64,000 nucleotides of DNA from Burkholderiaceae bacterium (GCA_023954135.1 JAMLIN010000017.1:1-64000); one strand, 5' to 3'. Shown: positions 43,688-53,350, counted from the first letter of the stretch. Numbers and translations: made by a program. Notes: a model not told the origin generated them from the letters alone.

Positions 43688-43749
43688 GATTCGATGTCCG
43701 ATGAGGGAGAGGATACGCCGGGCGACAAAATATACCCCTCGGTCAACCG

Positions 43750-44559
43750 CTACGCGGCTGCCCGGTCCCCCGAGGGGACGCTTTTTGTCTTGGGGCGGCC
43801 CGGCGACAAAAAGCCGTCAGCCCGGAAAGTGAGCACCAGGGTGTCGCGCCAGCCGGCGCCGGCGCCGGCCGGCTGGATCGGTGTGGTCTCGTGGATGACC
43901 CGGGCGTCGTCGATCAGCAGGGCGCTCCAGGCATCGGTCACCGTGAAACGCATGCCCCGGGGCCCGTCGGCCTCGAACACCCGCGATTCGCCGCCGCGGA
44001 TGTTCATGCGCCCGACCAGCATGATCACCACGAAATCGACCCCGTCGCGATGCGCTCCCTCCGGCGTCGGCCGCCCGATGCCGCCGGTGGTGTCGATACG
44101 GAACTGGTGGGCCTCCACGTACCAGCGAGCCAGCGGCCGCAGGCGGGCGAAGAGCCGGCCGAAGCCGACGATCGCGGCCGTCCAGGCGGCGCTCGTCTCG
44201 ACGTCCGGCTCGATCGGCTCGAACCAGCGCTCGAAACCGCCGTGCAGCGCGTTGTAGTCGACCGGCTGCCAGTGGGCACGTCGCTCGGAACGCTCTATGC
44301 ATCCCCGGGCCACATCGACGACATAGGAACCGTGACGGCGTCGCCGGTAGCGGCCCCCGTCGCGCAGGTGGGCATCGGCGGGCAGGCGGCCCCAGCTGGG
44401 GCGAAGGGCATCGAGCCCGGCCCGCTCCACGCCGAGCAGAGCCGTCAGCGCCGGTGCCGCCACCCGGGCGAAGCCTGTATCGCGCAGCGCGGCGAGCACG
44501 CCGCCGGACCCGTCACCGGCCCGGCCGGCGACGCCTTCGTCCTGCAGCGGTTCGGGCAT
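43750..44559 (-). CDS. 2-oxoglutarate/Fe(II) dioxygenase family protein
   Basis: A 269-residue protein of the bacterial 2OG-Fe dioxygenase family. The facial triad is visible as His170 and Asp172 in EGAHRDGVDFVV and His223 in DDARVIHETTPI, with a C-terminal Arg for 2-oxoglutarate in WRDTLVLTFR. Relatives include free amino-acid hydroxylases. The last 20 residues are read from a sequence resembling an intergenic hairpin repeat (43753-43808), so the original stop may have been lost. It overlaps nothing and starts 7 bp from the clpP-like stop. Confidence 0.82.
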   Translation of the reverse strand: MPEPLQDEGVAGRAGDGSGGVLAALRDTGFARVAAPALTALLGVERAGLDALRPSWGRLPADAHLRDGGRYRRRRHGSYVVDVARGCIERSERRAHWQPVDYNALHGGFERWFEPIEPDVETSAAWTAAIVGFGRLFARLRPLARWYVEAHQFRIDTTGGIGRPTPEGAHRDGVDFVVIMLVGRMNIRGGESRVFEADGPRGMRFTVTDAWSALLIDDARVIHETTPIQPAGAGAGWRDTLVLTFRADGFLSPGRPKTKSVPSGDRAAA

Positions 44560-44566
44560 GATGGAA

Positions 44567-45169
44567 TCAGGAGAGTTCTTTCTGGTGGTTCACGATGCGC
44601 GAGACGATGCCGTATTCGATCGACTCCTCGGCGCTCATCCAGTAGTCGCGATCGATGTCGGCGCGGACCTTCTCGATCGGCTGGCCGGTCTGCGCCGCGA
44701 TCACCGCGGCGATCCGTTCGCGGATCTTGAGGATCTCGCGTGCCTGGATCGCGATGTCGGCGGCCCGGCCACCGGCGCCGCCGGCCGGCTGGTGGATCAT
44801 GAAACGGGTGTTGGGCAGGCAGAGCCTTCGTTCCTTCGGCGGCGCCAGGAAGATGTGCGCGGCGGCACTGGCGACCCAGCCGGCGCCGACGGTCACGACC
44901 GGAGCGCGCACGAAGCCGATCATGTCGTGGATCGCGTCGCCGGATTCGACATGGCCGCCGGGCGAGGAGATCAGCATCGTGATCGGCGCCTCGGAATCCG
45001 CCGACAGCGCGAGCAGGCGGCGGCACACCGCGTGGGCGAGCTTGTGGTCGATCTCGCCGAACACCATGATGTAGCGCGACTTGAAGATCAACTGCTCCTC
45101 GAGCCGCGGCGGCTCTGCCGGGGTCGGCTTGTCCTTCTCTTCGTCTTTCATCTCGAACGGCAACTGCAT
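44567..45169 (-). CDS. ClpP-family serine protease, paralogue-like
   Basis: A 200-residue ClpP-fold protease. The catalytic triad is Ser101 (GWVASAAAHIFLA), His126 (MIHQPAGG) and Asp175 (RDYWMSAEE). The nucleophile context differs from the usual AASMG, and the N-terminus has an acidic segment (EMKDEEKDKPTPAEPP) before the core. No tig, clpX or lon neighbours it, so it is probably a second, specialised ClpP rather than the main one. GGAG precedes ATG 45169; an upstream ATG at 45232 gives a non-conserved leader. Confidence 0.85.
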   Translation of the reverse strand: MQLPFEMKDEEKDKPTPAEPPRLEEQLIFKSRYIMVFGEIDHKLAHAVCRRLLALSADSEAPITMLISSPGGHVESGDAIHDMIGFVRAPVVTVGAGWVASAAAHIFLAPPKERRLCLPNTRFMIHQPAGGAGGRAADIAIQAREILKIRERIAAVIAAQTGQPIEKVRADIDRDYWMSAEESIEYGIVSRIVNHQKELS

Positions 45170-45293
45170 CAGGTTCTCCGGCGGCGGGCGGAACGGGGAT
45201 CGGCGCGGCGCGTGCCCTGGCCAGGCGGGCAACGCGCACCAGCATGCAAGCTTAGCGCAAACCCGCCGACAGCCCCGGAAGCCCCGGCGGGAG

Positions 45294-46052
45294 TCAGCGA
45301 TGCGCGAGCAGGCGCCCCGTCAAGCCCTGCACCACCACCGCCGCCGCGCTCGCCGCGATGAACGCCGGCGCCACGCCGGCGCGCGGCAGCAGCAGCGAGA
45401 GGACGACGAAGAAGCTGCAGAAGGCGTAGAGCCCGAAACACATGCCGCGGAACAGCTGGGCGACCTGACCAGGCCCGGCTTCGCGATGGGTGAATACCCC
45501 CAGTACCAGTGTGATCACCGGGAACGCGGTCAGCAGCCCGCTCCACGCCTCTCCCACCCGGCTCGCGACCGCGGTGACGAGCAGGGTGAGCAGGGCCCCT
45601 GCGAGCATTCGCAGGGGCAGGTCGAAGCGCGGCGGCGCGACCGGCAGGCGCGGCCGGGACTCCGGCGGCGGCATCAGGGCCGGCGCCACGAGCAGGGCCA
45701 CCAGGGCCATGCCTGTCGCCAGGCCGATCCGGCTCGGCAGGCTGGCGACGACGGATGCCGCGATACCCCAGGCGACCAGGCTGCAGGCGAGCGCCCCCGG
45801 CCATGCAAGACGGCGGCTCGCCCAGGCGTAGCCGAGAAAGAAGGCCATCAGCGCCACGACCGCCGCGATCGCTCCGACGGCGGCGTGGGCGCCGAACTCC
45901 GTCCCCTGCTCGAGCGTGAGGAACATCGCGATCGGGCCGGCGACGACCGGCATCGCGGCGAACATGCCGGCGATCCGCGCCCCCCAGCGTCTCCCGATCA
46001 TGGTGACGCCGGCGATCAGCAGCGGCACCAGCGTCAGCTTGAGGACGAGCAT
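45294..46052 (-). CDS. Integral membrane protein of unknown function
   Basis: A 252-residue protein with about eight hydrophobic helices, starting MLVLKLTLVPLLIAGVTMIG. A short conserved-looking motif GMFAAMPVVAGPIAMFL is repeated in spirit by GLLTAFPVITLVLGVF in the second half, which suggests a duplicated transporter-like fold. I recognise no family. It is divergent from csbD by 127 bp. The start at ATG 46052 places the first helix at the N-terminus. Confidence 0.7.
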   Translation of the reverse strand: MLVLKLTLVPLLIAGVTMIGRRWGARIAGMFAAMPVVAGPIAMFLTLEQGTEFGAHAAVGAIAAVVALMAFFLGYAWASRRLAWPGALACSLVAWGIAASVVASLPSRIGLATGMALVALLVAPALMPPPESRPRLPVAPPRFDLPLRMLAGALLTLLVTAVASRVGEAWSGLLTAFPVITLVLGVFTHREAGPGQVAQLFRGMCFGLYAFCSFFVVLSLLLPRAGVAPAFIAASAAAVVVQGLTGRLLAHR

Positions 46053-46179
46053 GGCAGGGCGGCTCTGGAATCTTTCATTGTGCCCGCTTCGCCGGATCGG
46101 CGCTCCGGCGACATCGGGCATGTCGATTGCAACCCTGCCGTATCGCCCCCGTGGGGCTGCAACACGACAGGAGCACGCA

Positions 46180-46377
46180 ATGAACCGGGATCGAATCGAA
46201 GGGAACTGGAAGCAGCTCAAGGGCAAGGTGCGCGAGCAATGGGGCAAGCTGACCGACGACGAGATCGATCAGATCGCCGGCAAGCGCGAGCAGCTGGTGG
46301 GACGCATCCAGGAAACCTACGGGATCGCGCGCGACGAGGCCGAGCGGCAGGTCGCCGACTGGGAATCGCGCCACTGA
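46180..46377 (+). CDS. CsbD family stress-related small protein
   Basis: A 65-residue hydrophilic protein, MNRDRIEGNWKQLKGKVREQ with GKLTDDEIDQIAGKREQLVG, the full CsbD-like pattern. CsbD proteins accumulate under general stress in many bacteria; their role is unknown. AGGAG precedes the ATG. Single gene, convergent with the carboxylase gene across a short palindrome. Confidence 0.95.
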   Translation: MNRDRIEGNWKQLKGKVREQWGKLTDDEIDQIAGKREQLVGRIQETYGIARDEAERQVADWESRH

Positions 46378-46416
46378 TGACGGCGCCGGCGCGGACTGCG
46401 CCGGCAACCGCCGTCA
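46378..46416. terminator. Bidirectional hairpin between csbD-type and carboxylase genes
   Basis: TGACGGCG (46378-46385) and CGCCGTCA (46409-46416) are perfect arms around an inner GCGCCGGC/GCGCCGGC pairing. The right arm includes the carboxylase stop codon. No T tract is present. Confidence 0.5.
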
Positions 46417-49400
46417 CCAGGCGTCGATGCAGGGGCGCTTGCGGCCCTCGCGAGGCGGCGTCGCCGGCGTCGCGTTCAGGCCGGCGAGCACCCACTGGCG
46501 CGTCCGCTCCGGATCGATGACCGCATCGATCTCCAGGACCGAGGCGATCGAGGTCGCCTTGCCGTTCTCGTAGAGCTTCGCGACCATCGACTCGTAGTAG
46601 GCCTGGCGCTGCGCCGGGTTCTCGATCGCCTCCATCTCCTTGCGGTAGCCGAGCTTCACGTAACCTTCGAGACCCATGCCGCCGAACTCGCCGGTCGGCC
46701 AGGCGATCGTGAAGGTGGAGTCGTGGAAGCCGCCCGCGGCCATCGCCTGGGCCCCCAGGCCATAGCCCTTGCGCAGCACCACCGTGAAGAACGGCACCGT
46801 CAGGCTCGCCCCGATGACGAACATGCGGCAGACATGGCGCACGATCGCGGTCTTCTCCGCCTCGGGGCCGACCATGAAGCCGGGCGTGTCGCACAGCGAG
46901 AGGATCGGGATGTCGTGCGCATCGCAAAGCTGCATGAAGCGGGAAGCCTTGTCGCCGGCAGCGGCGTCGATCGCGCCGCCGAGGTGCATCGGATTGTTCG
47001 CGATCAATCCGAAGGGGCGGCCCTCGATCCGCACGAACGCGGTGACGACACCGATGCCGTAGTCGCGCCGCAGCTCGAGCACCGAATCCTCGTCGGCCAG
47101 CATGTCGATCAGCTTGCGGATGTCGTAGACGCGCAGGCGGTTCTCGGGGATCGCATGGCGCAGCAGGCGCTGATCGGCGCAGCGCCAGTCGGTGACGGGC
47201 CCCTGGAAGTAGGAGAGGTACTTGCGAGCGGCGTCGGTTGCTTCGATCTCGTCCTCGACCAGCACGTCGATGACCCCGTTGGGCGCCATCACGCCGGTCG
47301 GCCCGACCTCGTCGGGGTGATAGACGCCGAGCCCACCGCCCTCGATCATCGCCGGCCCGCCCATACCGATCGAAGCGTTGCGGGTCGCGATGATGACGTC
47401 GCAGCAGCCGAGCAGCGCCGCATTGCCGGCGAAGCACCGACCCGAGACGACGCCGACCACCGGCACCAGACCGGAAAGACGGGCGAAACCGGAGAAGGTG
47501 GTGTTGTCGAGCCCCGTGAGACCGGTGCGATCGGTATCGCCGGGCCGCCCGCCGCCGCCCTCGGCGTAGAGCACGAGCGGCAGGCGCCATTTCGCGGCCA
47601 GCTCGAACATCCGGTCCTGCTTCTTGTGATTCATCTTGCCCTGCGTGCCGGCCAGCACGGTGTAGTCGTAGACGACCACCATCGCGCGGGCCCGCTGCGG
47701 GCCGAATTCGGCGGCATTGATCGTCCCGATGCCGGCGATGACGCCGTCGGCCGGCGTATTGAGGATCAGGTCCTCGAGCGGACGACGGGCACGCTGCGCC
47801 GCCACGGCGAGCGCGCCGTACTCGAAGAAGCTGCCCTCGTCGCAGAGCTGGGCGATGTTCTCGCGCGCCGTGCGCTGGCCGGTGGCGCGGCGCCGGGCCA
47901 CCGCCTTCGGCCGATTCTCGTCGAGCGTATTGCCAAGGCGCGCCAGCAGATCGGCGAGATCGGGCCGGACGTGCGAAGGATCGACCGTCTGGTCGATCAC
48001 GAGCGCATCCCCGCCGACCTCCGTGGGCTCGACATGCAGCAACACCTCGCCTTCCATCAGGGTCTGGCCTGCGCTCGCGACGACGGCGCGGACGATGCCC
48101 GCCGACGGCGCGGCCACCACGTGCTCCATCTTCATCGCCTCGAGAATCGCCAGGGGCTCCCCTGCCCGCACCGCCTGGCCGGGGCCGACGTCGATCGAGA
48201 CCACGGTGCCCTGCAGGGGCGCGACCACCGCCTGCGCGCCTTCCGGCACCGGCGGCGCCGCCGTCCTGGCGGGATCCTCGGCCGCCGATTCGCCGGCAGC
48301 CTCGAAGTACAGTCGCCGCGCCGGCTCGTCGTGCGCGACCAGCTCGGCGACATGCTCGTCGACGAAGCGGGTCGTCACCCGGTTGGCGACGACGGCCGGA
48401 TGCGCCAGCAGGGCCTCGAGGAAACCGATGTTCGTCTTCACGCCCTCGATGCGGAACTCGCGCAGCGCCCTGCGCGCGCGGGCGATCGCATCGGCGTAGT
48501 CCGGCGAGGCGCTGTGCACGACCAGCTTGGCGAGCAGGGAATCGAAGGCCGCACTGGTCCGGTAGCCCGCATAGCCGAAGGTGTCGACCCGCACACCGGG
48601 GCCGGTAGGGGGATCGAAGGCGCCGAGGGTGCCGCCCTGGGGCCGCGTGCTGCCGTCGGCCCCCATGGTCTCCATGTTGATCCGCAGCTGGATCGCATGG
48701 CCCCGCGGCGCGCCCACCCGGGAGTTATCGAGGCCGAGGCCGGCGAGCGTCGCGCCACCCGCGATCGCGAGCTGGGTGCGCACGAGGTCGATGCCGAGCA
48801 CCTCCTCGGTGACCGTGTGCTCGACCTGCAGGCGGGGATTCGCCTCGATGAACGCGAAGGCGTCGGGCGCATCCTCCTGGGCCTCGCTGTCGACGAGGAA
48901 CTCGAAGGTACCGAGATTGTCGTAGTGCGCCGCACGAGCGAGCTTCACGGCCGCCTCGAGGATCCGCTCGCGCAGCCGTGCGCCCAGCGAGGGGCTCGGG
49001 GCGATCTCGATCAGCTTCTGGTGGCGGCGCTGCACCGTGCACTCGCGCTCCCACAGGTGGGTGGCCGCGCCGGTGGCATCGCCGACCACCTGCACCTCGA
49101 TGTGCCGTGCCGCCCTGACCAGGCGCTCGACGTAGACCTCGTCGCTCCCGAAGGCGGCTTTCGCCTCCGACCGGCAACGGGCATACGCGTCGTCGAGACC
49201 GGCCTCGTCGAAGACCGCCCGCATGCCCCGGCCACCGCCCCCGGCGACCGCCTTGATCATCATGGCGCCGCCGGAACCCAGTCCGCGCATGAACTCGCGC
49301 GCCTCCTCGAGCGTCACCGGACCGGGGCTGCCCGCGATCAGAGGCAGGCCCTGCTCGCGGGCCAGCGCGCGCGCCTGCACCTTGTCGCCGAAGAGCGCGA

Positions 49401-49728
49401 GCGCATGGACGCTCGGGCCGACGAAACGGATCCCCTCCTGGGCGCAGCGCCTCGCGAGCTCGGCGTTCTCGCTCAGGAAGCCGTAACCGGGATGCAGGCC
49501 GTCGCAGCCGTTGCGAAGCGCCGCATCGACGATCGCCTCGATGTCGAGGTAGGCGCGCGCCCCCCGGCCGGGCAGGCGATGCACCGCATCGGCATGGCGC
49601 AGGTGCAGCGAGGCCGCATCGTCGTCCGGATGGACGGCAACCGTCGCGAGGCCGGATTCGGCGGCCGCGCGCGCGATCCGGATGGCGATCTCGCCGCGGT
49701 TGGCGATGAGGAGTCTGCTGATCGTCAT
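46414..49728 (-). CDS. Single-chain biotin-dependent acyl-CoA carboxylase
   Basis: A 1104-residue fusion. Residues about 1-450 are biotin carboxylase (LLIANRGEIAIRIARAAAES; GGGGRGMR; EANPRLQVEHTVTEEVLG), about 495-570 the biotin carrier domain with Lys533 in EAMKMEH, and the rest a carboxyltransferase (QGKMNHKKQDRMFELA; CDTPGFMVGPEAEKTAIV). Most acyl-CoA carboxylases split these over two or three chains; the single-chain, homohexameric type accepts a range of acyl-CoAs. It is 45 bp downstream of the importer permease gene, in the same direction, so it is probably co-transcribed and acts on a product of the imported substrate. The exact acyl-CoA is unknown. Confidence 0.92.
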   Translation of the reverse strand: MTISRLLIANRGEIAIRIARAAAESGLATVAVHPDDDAASLHLRHADAVHRLPGRGARAYLDIEAIVDAALRNGCDGLHPGYGFLSENAELARRCAQEGIRFVGPSVHALALFGDKVQARALAREQGLPLIAGSPGPVTLEEAREFMRGLGSGGAMMIKAVAGGGGRGMRAVFDEAGLDDAYARCRSEAKAAFGSDEVYVERLVRAARHIEVQVVGDATGAATHLWERECTVQRRHQKLIEIAPSPSLGARLRERILEAAVKLARAAHYDNLGTFEFLVDSEAQEDAPDAFAFIEANPRLQVEHTVTEEVLGIDLVRTQLAIAGGATLAGLGLDNSRVGAPRGHAIQLRINMETMGADGSTRPQGGTLGAFDPPTGPGVRVDTFGYAGYRTSAAFDSLLAKLVVHSASPDYADAIARARRALREFRIEGVKTNIGFLEALLAHPAVVANRVTTRFVDEHVAELVAHDEPARRLYFEAAGESAAEDPARTAAPPVPEGAQAVVAPLQGTVVSIDVGPGQAVRAGEPLAILEAMKMEHVVAAPSAGIVRAVVASAGQTLMEGEVLLHVEPTEVGGDALVIDQTVDPSHVRPDLADLLARLGNTLDENRPKAVARRRATGQRTARENIAQLCDEGSFFEYGALAVAAQRARRPLEDLILNTPADGVIAGIGTINAAEFGPQRARAMVVVYDYTVLAGTQGKMNHKKQDRMFELAAKWRLPLVLYAEGGGGRPGDTDRTGLTGLDNTTFSGFARLSGLVPVVGVVSGRCFAGNAALLGCCDVIIATRNASIGMGGPAMIEGGGLGVYHPDEVGPTGVMAPNGVIDVLVEDEIEATDAARKYLSYFQGPVTDWRCADQRLLRHAIPENRLRVYDIRKLIDMLADEDSVLELRRDYGIGVVTAFVRIEGRPFGLIANNPMHLGGAIDAAAGDKASRFMQLCDAHDIPILSLCDTPGFMVGPEAEKTAIVRHVCRMFVIGASLTVPFFTVVLRKGYGLGAQAMAAGGFHDSTFTIAWPTGEFGGMGLEGYVKLGYRKEMEAIENPAQRQAYYESMVAKLYENGKATSIASVLEIDAVIDPERTRQWVLAGLNATPATPPREGRKRPCIDAW

Positions 49729-49773
49729 GGCATTGCCCTGGTATCCCGTCTGCTGGACGGGCGGAGGATTGGC

Positions 49774-50607
49774 TCAGGTCTTCATCGTCGGATCGAGCGC
49801 CGCGCGCAGCGACTCGCCCAGCGTGTTGAACGCCAGCGCCGTGAGCAGAATGGCGAGCCCCGGCGGATACATCTGCTCCGGCGCGATCTCCATGTTCTGG
49901 TAGGCGCGAGCGAGCATCGCGCCCCAGCTGGGATCCGGCGGCTGGATGCCCAGGCCGAGGAAGCTCAGGCTCGCTTCGGCCAGCAGCGCCGCCGCCAGCA
50001 GCAGCGTCACCTGGACGATCACCGGCTGCACGGTGTTCGGCAGCACGTGATACCACAGGATGCGGCCGGTCCCGGCACCGAAGCAGCGCGCCGCATCGAC
50101 GTAGAGCTCCTGGCGGACCACCAGGGTGCGGGCACGCACGATGCGCGCGAGCTGGGGGCTGAACACGATCCCGACCGAGATCATCGCATTGGTCATGCCG
50201 ATGCCCAGCGCCCCGGTGACCGCGATGGCGAGCACGATCGCCGGGAACGAGAGCAGCGCGTCGATCACCCGGCTGATCGCATCGTCCACCCAGCCGCCGA
50301 CGTAACCCGCGATCAGGCCGACCGGTACACCGATCAGCACGGCGACACCGACGGCGAGGAAACTCGCATAGAGCGTGATTGCCGCACCGTGGATCAGGCG
50401 GCTGAGGACATCGCGCCCGAGATCGTCGGTGCCCAGCGGATAGCCGGGTTCGCCCTGGGAGAGGATCAGGTCGAAGTTCTGCTCGATCGGCGAATGCGGC
50501 GCGATCCAGGGCGCGGCGACCGCGAGCACCGCGAGCAGGAGCAGGAAACCCAGGCTCAATGCGGCCCGCAGGTCGCGCGCCAGCCAGCCGAAGAAACGGG
50601 CCAGCAT
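49774..50607 (-). CDS. ABC importer permease, DppC-type
   Basis: A 277-residue inner-membrane permease with about six helices. It begins RFFGWLARDLRAALSLGFLL and holds the GPLGTDDLGRDVLSRLIHG-like signature (here YPLGTDDLGRDVLSRLI), and the EAA loop region DAARCFGAGTGRILWYHVLP. The ATG overlaps the dppB-type stop (TGATG). It pairs with the DppB-type permease to form the channel of the peptide/nickel-class importer. Confidence 0.93.
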   Translation of the reverse strand: MLARFFGWLARDLRAALSLGFLLLLAVLAVAAPWIAPHSPIEQNFDLILSQGEPGYPLGTDDLGRDVLSRLIHGAAITLYASFLAVGVAVLIGVPVGLIAGYVGGWVDDAISRVIDALLSFPAIVLAIAVTGALGIGMTNAMISVGIVFSPQLARIVRARTLVVRQELYVDAARCFGAGTGRILWYHVLPNTVQPVIVQVTLLLAAALLAEASLSFLGLGIQPPDPSWGAMLARAYQNMEIAPEQMYPPGLAILLTALAFNTLGESLRAALDPTMKT

Positions 50608-51566
50608 CAGCGGATCCTCGGATCGAGGACAGTGTAGAGCAGGTCGGTCACCAGATTGACCGAGATCACCACCAGCACCATCACGAAGACCACGCCCTGG
50701 GCGACCGGCAGGTCGCGAAACAGGGCGGCATTGACGATCAGGCTGCCCATGCCGGGAATCGCGAACACGGCCTCGACGACCACCGTCGCGGCCAGGGTCC
50801 GGTTGAAGAGCAGCGAGGCGACCGTCAGCAGATTGACGCTGACGTTCTTCAGGCCGTGCTTCCAGAGGATCGATGCCGGGGTCAGCCCCTTGGCATGCAG
50901 TGTCCGGACCTGCGGCGAGGACAACACCTCGACGAGCGAGCTGCGCAATTGCCGCGAGACCTCCGAGATGCCGCCGGAAGCGAGCGCCAGGGCGGGCAGG
51001 AAGGCATGCCGGATCGCCTGGCCGGGGTCGTGGGTCAGGGGAACCGATCCGGTTGCCGGGAACCAGCCGAGCTCCAGGGCGAACCAGGCGACGAAGATCA
51101 TCGCCAGCCAGAAGTTCGGCACCGCGATGCCCAGCGACCCGATCGAGGTCACCAGGCGGTCGACGACGCTGTCGGGCCGGCTCGCGGCCAGGATCCCCAG
51201 CGGAATCCCGATCACGAGCGCGAAGCCCATCGCCATCACGACGATCAGCAGGGTGGTCGGGAAGCTGCGGGCGATCTGCACCGCGACCTCCTCGCCCGAG
51301 GCGAGCGAGCGCGACAGGTCGCCCTGTACCGCGTTCCATAGCCACGACCCGTACTGCACCAGGAAGGGCCGGTCGAGACCGTAGTTCCGGCGGATCTCGG
51401 CGATCCGCTCCTCGGTCGCGTTCTCGCCGGCCAGCGTGATCGCGATATCGCCCGGCATCAGCTTCAGGATGCCGAAGACGATGAAGGTCGCGAGCAAGAG
51501 CACCGGCACCGCATGAACCAGGCGGCGCCGGATGACCCGCAGCCGCGAAGCGGTCAGCATCGACAT
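50607..51566 (-). CDS. ABC importer permease, DppB-type
   Basis: A 319-residue permease with six helices, starting at ATG 51566 with GAGGGG upstream. Family features are PGDIAITLAGENATEERIAE near the N-terminus, then GLDRPFLVQYGSWL, the EAA loop around LHAKGLTPASILWKHGLKN, and VVVEAVFAIPGMGSLIVNA. It follows the first substrate-binding protein gene by 172 bp and overlaps the DppC-type gene. Confidence 0.93.
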   Translation of the reverse strand: MSMLTASRLRVIRRRLVHAVPVLLLATFIVFGILKLMPGDIAITLAGENATEERIAEIRRNYGLDRPFLVQYGSWLWNAVQGDLSRSLASGEEVAVQIARSFPTTLLIVVMAMGFALVIGIPLGILAASRPDSVVDRLVTSIGSLGIAVPNFWLAMIFVAWFALELGWFPATGSVPLTHDPGQAIRHAFLPALALASGGISEVSRQLRSSLVEVLSSPQVRTLHAKGLTPASILWKHGLKNVSVNLLTVASLLFNRTLAATVVVEAVFAIPGMGSLIVNAALFRDLPVAQGVVFVMVLVVISVNLVTDLLYTVLDPRIR

Positions 51567-51738
51567 TCCCGGCCCCTCAGAACCCGTGAACGGACCGGAC
51601 GCGCCCGAGCGGTGCGCCAGGGGGGTTCCGATCGAGGCGCAAAGCGCAGCCATGTCGGGTGACATGGCGAGCATTTGCAACGATGAGCGGGACCGCCATG
51701 GCGTGACGAGCGGGTGTGGCTGGTTCGTTCATGGGTTC

Positions 51739-53316
51739 TCACTGCGCCAGCGAGACGAACTCGTACTTCGGCTTGCCGATCAGGTTCGGCCGGTATCCCT
51801 TCACCGTCTTTCTCACCACGGTCATTTCGGCGTCGAAGGCGACGGGCAGGACCATCGCCTGCTCCATCACGATGCGCTGCAGACGCGACAAGACCTCCTT
51901 GCGCACCGCCATGTCCTCGCTCTCGCGGCTCTTGGCCAGCAGCTCGGTGAGCTCAGCCGAAACCTCGACCCGGCCGGCATTGAAATAGGCATCCTTGCCG
52001 TACATCAGCCCGTAGCTCATCGCCGGATCCGGCCGTCCGGTCCAGGCCGACACGAGGGCGTCGAACTTCTTCTCCTTGCCGAAGTACTGGGCGCTGATCT
52101 CGGCGACCGTCCCGTTGGTGAACTTCAGCCGGACCCCGACCTTGCCGAGCTGGTCCATCAGGATCTCGCCGCGGCGCACCGAATCGGCATCGGTATAGCC
52201 GCCGATCGTCAGGTCGAAGCCGTCCTTGAAGCCGGCCTCGGCGAGCAGCGCCCGGGCCTTGTCCGGATCGTGCGGATAGAGCTTGGCAACCTCGGGATCG
52301 TAGGCCCAGTGGCTGCTCGGCAGATTCATGTGGGCCGGTTCGCCATAACCGGATTGCGCCACCTTCACGAAGGCCTCGCGATCGATCGCGAAGTTCATCG
52401 CCCGGCGCACCCGGACGTCGGCGAGCGGCCCGCGCGACAGGTTCAGGTAGATCTGGCGACAGTAGAGCGTCGGGCCGGTGATCAACTCGACATCGTTCGA
52501 GCGATCGATCAGCGGCTTGAGCCGCGGCGGCAGCTGGTAGGCGAGGTCGTTCTGCCCCGCCACCACCGAGCGCAGGCCGGTGGCGCGCTCCGTCATGATC
52601 GAGAACTCGATGCCGTCGACGAAGCCGCGGTCGTCGCGCCAGTACTTGTCGTGGCGCACCACGCTGATGCTCTGGTTGTCGGCCCACCCAACCAGCTTCC
52701 AGGGCCCCGCACCGACGCCCTTTCGATCGTGCTCGTTGCCGAGCTTCCCGACCGCGGTCGGCGAGACCATCATGCCGGCGCGATCGGAAAGGATGGCCGG
52801 CAGCGCGCTGTCGGGGCGCTTGAGCTTGACCGTCACCTCCAGCGGACCGGTGACCGCAACCGAGTCGACGCTCGACAGATCGGCCTTGATGTTCGAGCGC
52901 TGATCCTCCCGGCCCCGGTCGAGGTTGAACTTCACCGCCTCGGCGTCGCAGGCGGTGCCGTCATGGAACAGGATCCCCGGACTGATCGTCAGGACCATCG
53001 TGGTCGGGTCGGGGTATTTCCATTGCGCCATCCCGGGCCTGGGCTCCAGGGTCTCGTAATCCCACTCGACCAGGGTGTCATAGATGGTCCAGAGAAAGGT
53101 ATGGTCGCTGCCGGCGCCGCCGGTGGCGGGATCGAGGCTCGACGGATTGGCGAACGCCGACACCCGTAGCGTGCCGCCACGCCGCGGCGCGCCCTGGGCG
53201 AGCACGGCGCCGGGGACCAGGGCGGCGGCGGTACCTGCGCCCATCATCATGAGCCACTCGCGCCGCGTCATCGCGGCGCCGGGCAGGCCAAGGCCGGATT
53301 TCCTTCCAGAACTCAT
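51739..53316 (-). CDS. ABC importer substrate-binding protein 1 (family 5), Tat-exported
   Basis: A 525-residue periplasmic binding protein of the peptide/opine/nickel class. The N-terminus has a twin-arginine signal (MTRREWLMMMGAGTAAALVP), so it is exported folded. The mature protein starts GGTLRVSAFANPSSLDPATG and includes VRRAMNFAIDREAFVKVA. It is nearly the same as the next gene, with the same length and most residues identical. The ligand is not deducible; family 5 proteins bind peptides, opines, glutathione, nickel or other small molecules. GGAG precedes the ATG. Confidence 0.92.
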   Translation of the reverse strand: MSSGRKSGLGLPGAAMTRREWLMMMGAGTAAALVPGAVLAQGAPRRGGTLRVSAFANPSSLDPATGGAGSDHTFLWTIYDTLVEWDYETLEPRPGMAQWKYPDPTTMVLTISPGILFHDGTACDAEAVKFNLDRGREDQRSNIKADLSSVDSVAVTGPLEVTVKLKRPDSALPAILSDRAGMMVSPTAVGKLGNEHDRKGVGAGPWKLVGWADNQSISVVRHDKYWRDDRGFVDGIEFSIMTERATGLRSVVAGQNDLAYQLPPRLKPLIDRSNDVELITGPTLYCRQIYLNLSRGPLADVRVRRAMNFAIDREAFVKVAQSGYGEPAHMNLPSSHWAYDPEVAKLYPHDPDKARALLAEAGFKDGFDLTIGGYTDADSVRRGEILMDQLGKVGVRLKFTNGTVAEISAQYFGKEKKFDALVSAWTGRPDPAMSYGLMYGKDAYFNAGRVEVSAELTELLAKSRESEDMAVRKEVLSRLQRIVMEQAMVLPVAFDAEMTVVRKTVKGYRPNLIGKPKYEFVSLAQ

Positions 53317-53350
53317 GTCCACTTCTCCTCGTATTGGATGATGATCGTCG

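Noticed and set aside
46723..50637. A 1304-codon plus-strand frame across the carboxylase and permease genes
   Set aside because: Arg/Asp/Gly-rich antisense translation with no domain features, spanning the junction of two clear minus-strand genes; typical GC-rich shadow.
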